Assembly: GCA_963810755.1 (NCBI GenBank)
Contig: CAWEOP010000003.1
Location: 992,001-1,056,000, forward strand
Reading direction: 5' to 3'
Length of the DNA stretch: 64,000 nt
Source of the DNA: FEN-1219 sp963810755
Lineage (GTDB): Bacteria > Pseudomonadota > Gammaproteobacteria > Steroidobacterales > Rariloculaceae
Each line of letters begins with the position of its first letter. Within the stretch, counting starts at the first letter, position 1. Positions 18,815-27,391 of this stretch are shown in pieces. The notes beneath the pieces are model-generated. The model searched no databases. It saw only the letters and a list, made by a program, of their open reading frames with translations, and was not told where the DNA came from. Position numbers and translations under genes: made by a program.

Positions 18815-19360
18815 ATGGACTTCATCGACGACCAAGGATTTCGCGCCAACGTCGGAATCATTCTGACTGACGGGCAAGGCCGTGTTCTGATCGCTGGACG
18901 GCGGGGCCGCGGTGGCTGGCAGTTTCCGCAAGGCGGGATTAGACCCGATGAAGACGTCGAGGCCGCCATGTTTCGCGAGCTGCACGAGGAGGTTGGTCTG
19001 CAGCCGAGCGACGTGGAGCTCGTGGGCTCGACCGAAGGGTGGCTTCACTATCGGTTACCCGAACGTTTCATCCGGCGCGAGCGCACGCCGCTCTGCATCG
19101 GCCAGAAGCAACGTTGGTTCCTGCTGCAGCTCACGAGCGACATGCAGCGCGTGCGCTTCGATTGCAGTGCACAGCCCGAATTCGATCGTTGCCGATGGGT
19201 TGACTACTGGCGGCCCGTGAAAGAGGTGGTGTATTTCAAGCGCCCCGTCTACGTGCGCGCGCTGAAGGAGCTGGGTCCACTTGCGTTCCCGGATGCCGAA
19301 CCGCCGCCGCCACCGAATTGGTGGCCGCGACGTTGGCAACGCGCCTTCTCCGAGCATTGA
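18815..19360 (+). CDS. rppH: RNA pyrophosphohydrolase (Nudix) RppH
   Basis: A 181-residue Nudix hydrolase that removes pyrophosphate from the 5' end of mRNAs to trigger decay. The Nudix box is complete: GGIRPDEDVEAAMFRELHEE followed by VGL. The N-terminal block FRANVGIILTDGQGRVLIA and the RWVDYWRPVKEVVYFKRPVY segment are RppH-specific. The C-terminal tail is proline- and tryptophan-rich (PPPPPNWWPRRW). A GGGAGGA-like ribosome-binding stretch lies at 18788-18794, about 20 bases upstream of the ATG. It starts a block of short-spaced + strand genes running to ppx. Confidence 0.93.
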   Translation: MDFIDDQGFRANVGIILTDGQGRVLIAGRRGRGGWQFPQGGIRPDEDVEAAMFRELHEEVGLQPSDVELVGSTEGWLHYRLPERFIRRERTPLCIGQKQRWFLLQLTSDMQRVRFDCSAQPEFDRCRWVDYWRPVKEVVYFKRPVYVRALKELGPLAFPDAEPPPPPNWWPRRWQRAFSEH

Positions 19361-19369
19361 CGCTCCCAA

Positions 19370-20065
19370 ATGAACCGTAGCTCCGGAAGACCCTGGCTCG
19401 TGTATGCGATCGGCATGGTCCTGGTCGCGGGTGCCTATCTCTCGTTCGAGCTCGGCCGCAATCGGGCAGGCTATTCGATCGTCGACCATCGGCGATCCCT
19501 TGCGGCGCTCAGGGAGCAGCTCGGCGCGGAGCGTGCGACGTCGGAGGAGCTGCGCCGGCAGCTGGCGATCTTCGAGACGTCCAAGGAGATCGACCGCGAG
19601 ACGTACTCGCAGGTCGAGGCCAATCTGACCGAGCTCCAGGCGCAGATTCAGGCTCAGGAAGAGGAGCTCGTGTTCTACCGCGGGATCGTGTCGCCCCAGG
19701 ATGGGATAGCGGGGCTACGTATCCAGAGTCTGGACGCGCTGCCGGCCGATGCCGAGAACCACTACTTGGTGCGGGTCGTACTCGTTCAGGCAATCGTTCA
19801 CAGTCGCAAGGTCTCCGGCGTAGTAAAGTTGCAAGTCGAGGGCACGCGCGACGGTCAAACGGCGTCGTTCGACGCGGCTAAGCTAGTTGCCGATGGCGGC
19901 GACTATGATATGAACTACGAGTTCCGCTATTTTCAGGGGCTCGAATGCGAGCTTGCGCTGCCGGTAGGCTTCGAGCCCGCGCGGGTCGAGGTCGAAATCT
20001 TGCCGAGCGATACGCGCGCGGAGAAGGTGAGTCAGAGCTATGCGTGGTCCGCGATTACTGGTTGA
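19370..20065 (+). CDS. DUF6776-like membrane-anchored coiled-coil protein
   Basis: A 231-residue protein with one N-terminal membrane helix (WLVYAIGMVLVAGAYLSFEL). A coiled coil follows at about residues 42-100 (rich in E, R, Q and L), then a compact C-terminal domain (LVRVVLVQAIVHSRKVSGVV, FRYFQGLECELALPVGFEP). I recognise the DUF6776-type arrangement found beside bactofilin and ErpA genes in Gammaproteobacteria; no function is established. It begins 9 bases after rppH and ends 17 bases before the bactofilin gene. The conserved pairing suggests a role at the cell envelope together with bactofilin, which is inference. Confidence 0.75.
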   Translation: MNRSSGRPWLVYAIGMVLVAGAYLSFELGRNRAGYSIVDHRRSLAALREQLGAERATSEELRRQLAIFETSKEIDRETYSQVEANLTELQAQIQAQEEELVFYRGIVSPQDGIAGLRIQSLDALPADAENHYLVRVVLVQAIVHSRKVSGVVKLQVEGTRDGQTASFDAAKLVADGGDYDMNYEFRYFQGLECELALPVGFEPARVEVEILPSDTRAEKVSQSYAWSAITG

Positions 20066-20082
20066 GACGATGAGGGTTGATC

Positions 20083-20514
20083 ATGCTCGGTAAAAAGTCG
20101 CGCGCTCAGGCACCCATCGGGACGCTGGTCGGCGCCGACACTCGAGTTAACGGTGACGTCGAGTTCGCAGGCGGATTCCATGTCGACGGCTACGTCAAGG
20201 GCAACGTTCGCGCGGGTAAGGACGAGAATGCGGTCCTCAGCATCAGCGAGCGCGGTTGTGTCGAAGGATCGGTGATGGTTCCGCACGTGCTCCTGAACGG
20301 CACCGTCAAAGGCGACGTTCGCGCGACGGAGCGCGTCGAGCTCGGTCCGAAGGCGCGTGTGATCGGCAACGTCCAATACAAGCTGATCGAGATGTCGATC
20401 GGCGCCGAGGTGAACGGTAAGCTGATTCACGAGAGTGAAGGCGGTACAGTGGGAAAGGCGAGCGCTCGCCCCCAGATCGAGGCCGTCCGCCCCCTCAACG
20501 CCGCCGGAGACTAG
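20083..20514 (+). CDS. bactofilin-family cytoskeletal protein
   Basis: A 143-residue polymer-forming cytoskeletal protein. The ATG at 20083 is preferred over an in-frame TTG at 20077. The central domain (residues about 15-110) shows the short-period right-handed beta-helix pattern typical of bactofilins, with repeated hydrophobic-Gly turns: GTLVGADTRVNGDVEFAGG, GYVKGNVRAG, GTVKGDVRATERVELGPKAR and VIGNVQYK. The tail is short and disordered. Bactofilins assemble filaments that localise envelope enzymes or pilus components. It is followed 4 bases later by erpA. Confidence 0.9.
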   Translation: MLGKKSRAQAPIGTLVGADTRVNGDVEFAGGFHVDGYVKGNVRAGKDENAVLSISERGCVEGSVMVPHVLLNGTVKGDVRATERVELGPKARVIGNVQYKLIEMSIGAEVNGKLIHESEGGTVGKASARPQIEAVRPLNAAGD

Positions 20515-20518
20515 TGCC

Positions 20519-20884
20519 ATGAGCGAACAGAACGTCGCAGCTCCCACCGATTCAGGACCGCCGCTGAACTTCACGGATGCCGCCGCGCACAAGGTCGGTC
20601 AGCTGATCGAGCAGGAGGGCAACGCGGCTTTGAAGCTCCGCGTGTATGTCCAGGGCGGAGGCTGCTCGGGCTTTCAATACGGTTTCACTTTCGACGAAGA
20701 GACCCAAGAGGGCGACACCGAGATCGCGAACGGCGGTGTCACGCTGCTCGTGGATCCGATGAGCGTTCAATACCTCATGGGTGCTGAGATCGACTACCGC
20801 GAAGATTTGTCAGGGGCGCAGTTCATCATTCGCAACCCGAACGCGGCCACCACCTGCGGTTGCGGCTCGTCGTTCTCCGTCTGA
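20519..20884 (+). CDS. erpA: iron-sulfur cluster insertion protein ErpA
   Basis: A 121-residue A-type carrier that delivers 4Fe-4S clusters to apoproteins. The three cluster-binding cysteines are present: one in GGGCSGFQYGFTFDE and two in TTCGCGSSFSV at the C-terminus. The start at 20519 (MSEQNVAAPTDSG) fits the usual short N-terminal extension. The D at FTFDE and the QYLMGAEIDY segment are typical of ErpA over IscA. It lies 4 bases after the bactofilin stop and before ppx. Confidence 0.93.
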   Translation: MSEQNVAAPTDSGPPLNFTDAAAHKVGQLIEQEGNAALKLRVYVQGGGCSGFQYGFTFDEETQEGDTEIANGGVTLLVDPMSVQYLMGAEIDYREDLSGAQFIIRNPNAATTCGCGSSFSV

Positions 20885-20909
20885 GCGTCACGCGACAGCA
20901 GCGGCCGCC

Positions 20910-22442
20910 TTGCCAGAGTTGAAGCCAGCCGCCGCAGTCGATCCCGCGGGGATCATGGCTGCGGTGGATCTCGGTTCCAACAGCTTCCACATGGTCGTCG
21001 CTCGCGCCGACCAAGGCCACCCCTCCATCATCGATCGGTTACGCGAGATGGTGCGGCTCGCGTCGGGCTTGAATCAGCACGGCTATCTCGACAACGCGAG
21101 CCAGGAGCGCGCGCTGGCCTGCTTGCGCCGCTTCGGGCAGCGCTTGCGCGACATGCAGGCCCACCAGGTTCGAGTCGTCGGCACGAACACCTTGCGGCGC
21201 GCCCGCAACGGTGACGCGTTTCTCGCTGCCGCCGAGCAGGCGCTCGGTCATCCCGTCGAGGTGATCTCCGGTATCGAGGAAGCGCGGCTGATCTACCTCG
21301 GCGTCTCACACCATACCGATACCGCGGAAGGCTCGAACCTCGTCGTGGACATCGGCGGCGGCAGCACCGAGCTCATCATCGGCGAAGGGTACGAGCCGAA
21401 ATATCTCGAGAGCTTGTCGATCGGCTGCGTCGGACTGAGCCAGGAGAATTTCGAGGACGGAAAGCTCAGCGAGAAGCGGTTCGCGCGGGCGCGGCTCGCT
21501 GTTCGGTTAGAGCTGCGGCCGGTCGCAGCCGCTTTCAGGCGTCGCGGCTGGCGGCGCGCGATCGGCTCTTCGGGCACCGTGCGCGCCGCGGGGGACGTCG
21601 CGCACGATCTCGGTTTCGTCGAGTCGGGTGTTAGCCTCGCCGCGCTTGAGCGAATCATTGCGGCGATGATCGACGCGCGGCGGATCGACGAGCTCGATCT
21701 GCCAGGGCTGGGTCCGGAGCGCGCGCCGGTATTCGCAGGAGGCGTAGCGATCTTCGCGGAGATCATGAGCACGCTGAAGATCGAGCAAATGCAGATCAGC
21801 AGCGGGGCGCTGCGTGAAGGGTTGCTGTACGACATGCTCGGCCGTCTGCACGACGAAGACGCGCGCGAGCGGTCGATTCAGGCGATGCAACGACGTTACC
21901 ACGTCGACATGGAACAGGCGGTGCGCGTAGAAGCGACCTCAGCTGCATTGATCGCGCAGGTCGAGCGCGGTTGGCAGCTGAGTGACCGGCGCTATCGGCA
22001 GCTGCTCGTGTGGGCCGCGCGCCTGCACGAGGTCGGGCTCGACATCGCGCACTCGCGCTATCACCACCACGGCGGCTACCTGCTGGCGAATGCGGACATG
22101 CCGGGTTTCGTGCGGCTCGAGCAGCAGTTGCTCGCGGCGCTCGTTACTTTTCACCGGCGCAAGCTCGATGACCCGTTTCTCGCGGACGTCCCGGCGGACT
22201 GGCGCGCGCCCCTGTTCAAGCTGATCGTGCTCCTGCGTCTCGCCGTGCTGCTCAACCGAAGTCGCAGCCCCGACGAGCTCCCGCAGATCGAGCTCACGCC
22301 CGGCAACGATCTCCTCGACCTGCGCTTTCCCGAGGGCTGGCTCGACCGCAATCCACTCACCGCGGCGGATCTCGAGCAAGAGCACTCGTGGCTCCAAGCC
22401 CGCGGCTTCGAGCTCAAGGTCAGCGGAGCGAGCGGAAACTAA
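20910..22442 (+). CDS. ppx: exopolyphosphatase Ppx/GppA family
   Basis: An enzyme of about 510 residues that removes terminal phosphate from polyphosphate. The ASKHA phosphate-binding loops are clear: AAVDLGSNSFHMVVA (P1) and VVDIGGGSTELIIGE (P2). SGIEEARLIYLGV and GLSQENF are also conserved, and a C-terminal HD-like domain shows HEVGLDIAHSRYHHHGGYLL. I chose the TTG at 20910 because it gives about 15 residues before AAVDLGSN, as in E. coli Ppx. The ATG at 20955, preceded by GGGG, is the main alternative. It overlaps the 3' end of convergent ppk by 4 bases, so transcripts of the two polyphosphate genes run into each other. Confidence 0.9.
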   Translation: MPELKPAAAVDPAGIMAAVDLGSNSFHMVVARADQGHPSIIDRLREMVRLASGLNQHGYLDNASQERALACLRRFGQRLRDMQAHQVRVVGTNTLRRARNGDAFLAAAEQALGHPVEVISGIEEARLIYLGVSHHTDTAEGSNLVVDIGGGSTELIIGEGYEPKYLESLSIGCVGLSQENFEDGKLSEKRFARARLAVRLELRPVAAAFRRRGWRRAIGSSGTVRAAGDVAHDLGFVESGVSLAALERIIAAMIDARRIDELDLPGLGPERAPVFAGGVAIFAEIMSTLKIEQMQISSGALREGLLYDMLGRLHDEDARERSIQAMQRRYHVDMEQAVRVEATSAALIAQVERGWQLSDRRYRQLLVWAARLHEVGLDIAHSRYHHHGGYLLANADMPGFVRLEQQLLAALVTFHRRKLDDPFLADVPADWRAPLFKLIVLLRLAVLLNRSRSPDELPQIELTPGNDLLDLRFPEGWLDRNPLTAADLEQEHSWLQARGFELKVSGASGN

Positions 22443-24514
22443 GAGATTTCCGCGAGCTGGCGCAGCAGCGTGAGCTGCGCCGCTTTCGGCTCCGTGCCCG
22501 GTTCCCGAGCGAACTGCACGTAGCGACCATCCGCGCGCAACTCCCACGCTTGCACGTTGTCGGCGAGGTACGTGTCGAGGTCCGTCATCAAGCGGGTCTT
22601 GTAGCCCTCGTCGAGGATCGGGAACATGAGCTCGATGCGCCGGAAGAAGTTGCGATCCATCCAATCCGCGCTCGCACAGTAGATTTCCTCGTCGCCGCCA
22701 TTGTGAAAGTAGTAGCAGCGGCTGTGCTCGAGGAAACGGCCGACGATGGAGCGGACGCGGATATTCTCCGAAACGCCTGGGACACCAGGCCGTAGACAAC
22801 AGATGCCGCGCACGATCAGGTCCACGTAGACGCCGGCATTCGACGCTTCGTAGAGCGCGCGGATGACCTCTGGCTCGACGAGCGCATTGAGCTTCGCGAT
22901 GATGTGCCCCGTTCCGCCGGTGGTCGCATTGCGCGTCTCGCGCTTGATCAACGCGAGCAGGCGCTCGTGCAAGTTGAACGGTGACTGTGACAGCAGGTTG
23001 AGAGCGGGCGTGCGCATCAGGCTCGTGAGCTGCATGAAGACCTGGTGGACGTCCTCGCCAAGCGCTTCTTTCGCGGACAACAGGCCGTAGTCGGTGTAAG
23101 AGCGCGCGGTGCGCGGGTGATAGTTTCCCGTGCCGAGGTGGACATAGCGCTTGAGCCTGCCGTTCTCGCGGCGTACCACGAGCGCCATCTTGCAATGCGT
23201 TTTATAGCCGACGACGCCGTATACGACGTGTGCGCCGGCTTCTTGCAGCTTGCTCGCGAGCGCGATGTTCGCAGCTTCGTCGAAGCGTGCGCGCAGCTCG
23301 ATCAGCACCGTCACTTCTTTGCCTGCCTTCGCGGCGGATACTAGGCTTTCGGCCAACGGCGAGTCTGGCGTCGTGCGGTAAAGCGTCTGCTTGATCGCAA
23401 GCACATCGGGATCGTTGGCGGCGCGGTAGATGAAGTCGATTACCGGCGCAAACGACTCGTACGGGTGATGCAGCAAGATGTCACGCTTGGAGATCGCGTC
23501 GAAGATGCTCGTGTCCACGAGCTGCTTCGGCATTCCCGGCGTGAACGGGGGATATTTGAGCTCCGGACGGTCGACGAGATCGTAGACCGCGAGCAGGCGG
23601 TTCAGGTTTACGGGTCCCGGCACTTGGTAGGAATCGGAGCGAGTGAGCTGGAAGTGCTCGAGCAAATATGCGGCGAGCTCGTCGGCGCAGTCGTGCGCGG
23701 TCTCGAGCCGCACCGCGTCGCCGTAGCGGCTCTCGAACAACTCGCCCTCGAGCGCGTGCTTCAGATCGTCTACGTCCTCGTCGTCGATGAATAGATCGCT
23801 ATTGCGCGTGACGCGGAACTGATAGCAGCCGTTGACCTCAATGCCCGCGAACAGTTGATCGACGAACGCGTGGATCACCGATGAGAGGAACACGAAGTCC
23901 GATTTGCCGGTACCCTCGATCGACACCGGCAAGGGGATCAAGCGGGGCAGGGAGCGCGGCGCTTGCACGATCGCTCGATGACACGGACGGCCGAACGCGT
24001 CGCGGCCATGCAAGCTCACGATGAAGTTCAGGCTCTTGTTGAGAATGCGCGGGATCGGTCTTGTCGGGTCGAGCGTGGTCGGGCTCAAGACCGGCACAAT
24101 CTCCGTGCGGAAATACTGCTCGAGCCATTGCCTCTGAGCGGGCGACCAATCGTCGCGCCGGACAAAACGGATGCCTTCGTCGCGCAGCGCGGGGATCAGC
24201 TCGTCGTTGAGCACACGGTATTGCTCGCTTACGAGCAAGCGCGCTTGCTCAGTGACGATTCGCAGCAGCTCTGCGGATCCGAGGTTGTCCGGCCCGAACG
24301 GCGCAGCGTTAGCGGCGAGGCGATGCTTCAAGCCCGAGACGCGGATTTCGAAAAATTCGTCGAGATTGGTCGACGATATGCAGAGGAACTTCAGTCGTTC
24401 GAGCAGGGGCACTGACGTGTCTCTCGCCTGGTGCAAGACGCGCACGTTGAACGCGAGCTGAGCCAGCTCACGGTTGATGTAGTAATCGGGTAGCTTGAGA
24501 TTCAGCGTGTCCAC
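22439..24514 (-). CDS. ppk: polyphosphate kinase Ppk1
   Basis: A 691-residue membrane-associated kinase that makes polyphosphate from ATP. Order of domains: N domain (YYINRELAQLAFNVRVLHQA), head domain, and two phospholipase-D-like catalytic domains. The autophosphorylated His region is visible in RYVHLGTGNYHPRTARSYTD and the second catalytic His block in ENIRVRSIVGRFLEHSRCYY. The LKFLCISSTNLDEFFEIRV block near the N-terminus is typical. Its length is normal. Stops of ppk and ppx interlock tail to tail. Confidence 0.95.
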   Translation of the reverse strand: MDTLNLKLPDYYINRELAQLAFNVRVLHQARDTSVPLLERLKFLCISSTNLDEFFEIRVSGLKHRLAANAAPFGPDNLGSAELLRIVTEQARLLVSEQYRVLNDELIPALRDEGIRFVRRDDWSPAQRQWLEQYFRTEIVPVLSPTTLDPTRPIPRILNKSLNFIVSLHGRDAFGRPCHRAIVQAPRSLPRLIPLPVSIEGTGKSDFVFLSSVIHAFVDQLFAGIEVNGCYQFRVTRNSDLFIDDEDVDDLKHALEGELFESRYGDAVRLETAHDCADELAAYLLEHFQLTRSDSYQVPGPVNLNRLLAVYDLVDRPELKYPPFTPGMPKQLVDTSIFDAISKRDILLHHPYESFAPVIDFIYRAANDPDVLAIKQTLYRTTPDSPLAESLVSAAKAGKEVTVLIELRARFDEAANIALASKLQEAGAHVVYGVVGYKTHCKMALVVRRENGRLKRYVHLGTGNYHPRTARSYTDYGLLSAKEALGEDVHQVFMQLTSLMRTPALNLLSQSPFNLHERLLALIKRETRNATTGGTGHIIAKLNALVEPEVIRALYEASNAGVYVDLIVRGICCLRPGVPGVSENIRVRSIVGRFLEHSRCYYFHNGGDEEIYCASADWMDRNFFRRIELMFPILDEGYKTRLMTDLDTYLADNVQAWELRADGRYVQFAREPGTEPKAAQLTLLRQLAEIS

Positions 24515-24550
24515 GGGTGTTCGTCGCGCGCGCCAATGTTTCGAGAATAT

Positions 24551-25660
24551 TTACGGCGCTGCACCCCAGTATACGCCGCCGAGCACGGCTTCACGGCGGG
24601 CACCCGTCACACTGGGCACATTGCCGGCGAGTCCGCGGAGTCGAGCGCGCGCGAGCCACGCAAATGCGGCGCCTTCTACCCAATCAGGCGGCACGCCATG
24701 CGGCTCCGTCGTGGTCACGCGCGCCGCGGTGAGGCGGCGCAGCCGCTGCATCAGATCTGCGTTATGTGCGCCGCCGCCGCATACGATCACTTCGCCACAC
24801 TTAGGGAGCTCCGCACTAATCGCCGCCGCAATGGTCGAGGCGGTGAGCTCCGCGAGCGTTGCCTGCACATCGGCGTCACTGAGCGCGCCACCGTCGGCAA
24901 GGCGGCGTTCGAGCCACGCACTGTGGAACAGCTCGCGTCCCGTCGATTTCGGCGGCTGTGCGACGAAGAAGGGTTCGGTCAGAAAGGAAGCCAGCAAGGG
25001 TTGGTTGACTGTGCCCGTTGCGGCCAATCGCCCGTCGCGATCGAAGGGCTCATTGCGACAGCGCCGCACCCACAGATCGAGCAACGTGTTACCGGGCCCC
25101 GTGTCGAAACCCGTCGTTGCGCGTCCCGGAGCGAGCACCGTGATGTTGGCGATTCCGCCGATGTTGACTACGACCCGCTCTTGGTTCGGATCACGGAACC
25201 GCCAGGAATGAAACGCGGGTACGAGCGGAGCGCCTTGACCGCCCAGCGCGACGTCGAGCCGCCGAAAGTCGGCCGCCGTGGTGATGCCGGTGACGGCTGC
25301 GATCACGTTGGGATCACCGATCTGCATCGTGAACGGCTCGCGCCCGTTAGGCTCGTGGAAGACGGTCTGCCCATGACTTCCGACGGCGGCGATTTCATCG
25401 GGTTTGTGTCCGGCCGCCGAGATCAGATTCAGCGCGCAGTCGGCGAAAAAACGTCCCACCGCTACGTCGAGCGCGCCGAAGTCGCGCAGTGAGGTGTGAG
25501 GCGTCACGACGAGCGCATGGAGTCTCGCGTGCAAGGGTTCCGGGAACGGGGTCGTAGCCGCGCCGAGAATGCGAAAATCAGCGTCCCCGACCTCTGCGAG
25601 AACTGCGTCGACTCCGTCCAGGCTGGTGCCGGAGATCATGCCGAGGAAAAGCTCACTCAT
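24551..25660 (-). CDS. anmK: anhydro-N-acetylmuramic acid kinase AnmK
   Basis: A 369-residue sugar kinase of the ASKHA fold that phosphorylates and opens 1,6-anhydroMurNAc to MurNAc-6-phosphate. Diagnostic blocks: FLGMISGTSLDGVDAVL (ATP P-loop), AVGSHGQTVFHEP, QIGDPNVIAAVTGI, VVNIGGIANITVL, GFDTGPGNTLLDLW (catalytic Asp) and VIVCGGGAHNADLM. It follows the M23 endopeptidase gene on the same strand, so a transcript covering both wall-turnover genes is plausible. Its substrate comes from AmpD action (gene at 9453-10016). Confidence 0.95.
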   Translation of the reverse strand: MSELFLGMISGTSLDGVDAVLAEVGDADFRILGAATTPFPEPLHARLHALVVTPHTSLRDFGALDVAVGRFFADCALNLISAAGHKPDEIAAVGSHGQTVFHEPNGREPFTMQIGDPNVIAAVTGITTAADFRRLDVALGGQGAPLVPAFHSWRFRDPNQERVVVNIGGIANITVLAPGRATTGFDTGPGNTLLDLWVRRCRNEPFDRDGRLAATGTVNQPLLASFLTEPFFVAQPPKSTGRELFHSAWLERRLADGGALSDADVQATLAELTASTIAAAISAELPKCGEVIVCGGGAHNADLMQRLRRLTAARVTTTEPHGVPPDWVEGAAFAWLARARLRGLAGNVPSVTGARREAVLGGVYWGAAP

Positions 25661-25771
25661 CGGTCGTTAGCTTAACGCGTCGCGCCCGTGGAACGCAGGG
25701 ACCCGCGCGAGGCCGATCGCGACGCGTAGCCGCAGCGTCCCTTCGGACCCGTATCGCTCGTCGGCGAGGAA

Positions 25772-27196
25772 TCAATCGGAGGCGACTGCTGCGTTTTCGC
25801 CGTGGTACAGATCGAGCTGCTGCCACAGAGCGGTAGTAACCGCGCGGAAGTCTTCTTGATATTGCGCCGCCACCGGATCGGCCGGGGGCAGCGAGACCGT
25901 GCGTGGATTCCGGTGTACGCCGTTGACGCGGTATTCGTAGTGCAGATGCGGGCCTGTCGCGAGACCGGACTTGCCGACGTAGCCGACAACGTCGCCTTGC
26001 TTTACGCGAGCTCCTACGCGGGCGGTTCCGAACCGGGACATGTGACCGTAGAGCGTCGTGATGTTGTTGCCGTGCTGCAGGATGATCACGTTGCCGTAGC
26101 CGCCCTGGATTCCCCGGAACAGTACCTTGCCATCGCCAGCGGCGCGAATCGGCGTTCCGCTAGGCGCTGCATAGTCCACGCCCTGATGAGCTCGGATCGT
26201 GTTGAGCACCGGATGACGCCGGCTGGGATTGAAGTTCGAGCTGATACGCGTGAAATTCAACGGCGCGCGAATGAATGCCTTGCGGACGCTGTGCCCGTCC
26301 GGCGTGTAGTAGTCGGAGTGGCCGCTTGCGTCTTTGTAGCGGGCGGCGCGGTAAGTCTTGCCTTGGTTCACGAATTCGGCTGCGACGATCGCGCCATTGC
26401 GGAGCTTCACGCCGTCACGCCAGATCTCTTCGTAGATCACGGTGAACTCGTCCCCTTCCCGGACGTCTTGAATGAAGTCGATGTCCCATTCGAAGATGCC
26501 TGCCATGTCCATCGTGACCCGATCGGACATTCCGGCCGCCATACCGGCTTCGAACAGCGATGAATCGATCACGCCGTGCGCGCCGCTCTCGCGGACGTCG
26601 ATCTGCCGCTCCAGCGTCGTGGTCGTGAACGCCGAACCTTCGCGCGTGATAGACAATACATTTGCTTCGTCGAGCTCGCGTCGCAGCGAAAGAATTTCCC
26701 CGTCGCGATGAGAGATCGCGAGCCGGTCGCCCGGCTTCAAGAGCTTGAGTCCAGCGCCGACGTTCGGCAGCGCTACGAGCTCCGCGAGGTCGCGGAGGCT
26801 CAAGCCGTTGCGGCGAAACAATAGCTCGAGCGTGTCGCCGCGTTGCACGAGCAAGTTCAGCGCTACACCCAATGGTTCGATGATCGGTGCGGGAGCAGGC
26901 TCTACGGGGAGCGGCGTTTCGTTCGCGACGCTGGGCGTCTGGATCGGGCCGACGGCGATTTCAGCGGGAATCAGGACCTGCTTGGATTCACGGGGCTGGG
27001 TCGCATAGAGCAGGGCGACCGTGACGAGGGGCAGTGAGAGGCCGAACGCGAATAGCAACCAGCGCCGGCCGCGCACGCCAGCAAAGGTACCGGAAGGAGC
27101 TTTGTAGTCGTGGCGAACGCCACCCGTATAAGGTTTCACCCAGCCGCCTGTAGCCCAAGGCGCTGGTACTGTAACTGCCGAAGTTTTTACCGTCAA
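25772..27196 (-). CDS. M23-family murein DD-endopeptidase (MepM-like)
   Basis: A peptidoglycan hydrolase with a short cytoplasmic stretch, a membrane anchor (RWLLFAFGLSLPLVTVALLY), an OapA/LysM-like domain (LVQRGDTLELLFRRNGLSLR) and a C-terminal M23 domain. Zinc ligands are visible: the His of AHQGVDYAAPSGTP (HxxxD) and the HxH of GPHLHYEYRVNG. I chose a TTG at 27196, preceded by AGGCGG 8-13 bases upstream. A GTG at 27283 would add 29 residues of weak coding character. It is divergent from tyrS and is followed by anmK, consistent with a wall-growth and recycling pair. Confidence 0.88.
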   Translation of the reverse strand: MTVKTSAVTVPAPWATGGWVKPYTGGVRHDYKAPSGTFAGVRGRRWLLFAFGLSLPLVTVALLYATQPRESKQVLIPAEIAVGPIQTPSVANETPLPVEPAPAPIIEPLGVALNLLVQRGDTLELLFRRNGLSLRDLAELVALPNVGAGLKLLKPGDRLAISHRDGEILSLRRELDEANVLSITREGSAFTTTTLERQIDVRESGAHGVIDSSLFEAGMAAGMSDRVTMDMAGIFEWDIDFIQDVREGDEFTVIYEEIWRDGVKLRNGAIVAAEFVNQGKTYRAARYKDASGHSDYYTPDGHSVRKAFIRAPLNFTRISSNFNPSRRHPVLNTIRAHQGVDYAAPSGTPIRAAGDGKVLFRGIQGGYGNVIILQHGNNITTLYGHMSRFGTARVGARVKQGDVVGYVGKSGLATGPHLHYEYRVNGVHRNPRTVSLPPADPVAAQYQEDFRAVTTALWQQLDLYHGENAAVASD

Positions 27197-27391
27197 AATT
27201 ATTCCGCCTAAAATCAGCGAGCTACGAATGCAATCCGGTGGCAACGCAGGTTGCGACGGCACGCTGAAAAGAGATTCCAGCACGCGTAGCCGAGCGCCGA
27301 GAACTCGGTTGGGTCATCGGTTGGGGGCTCGGCGCGTCGACCGCGCGTAACTCGTGGTCTATTCTTCGGTCCCCTTTTATCGGCAACGGCA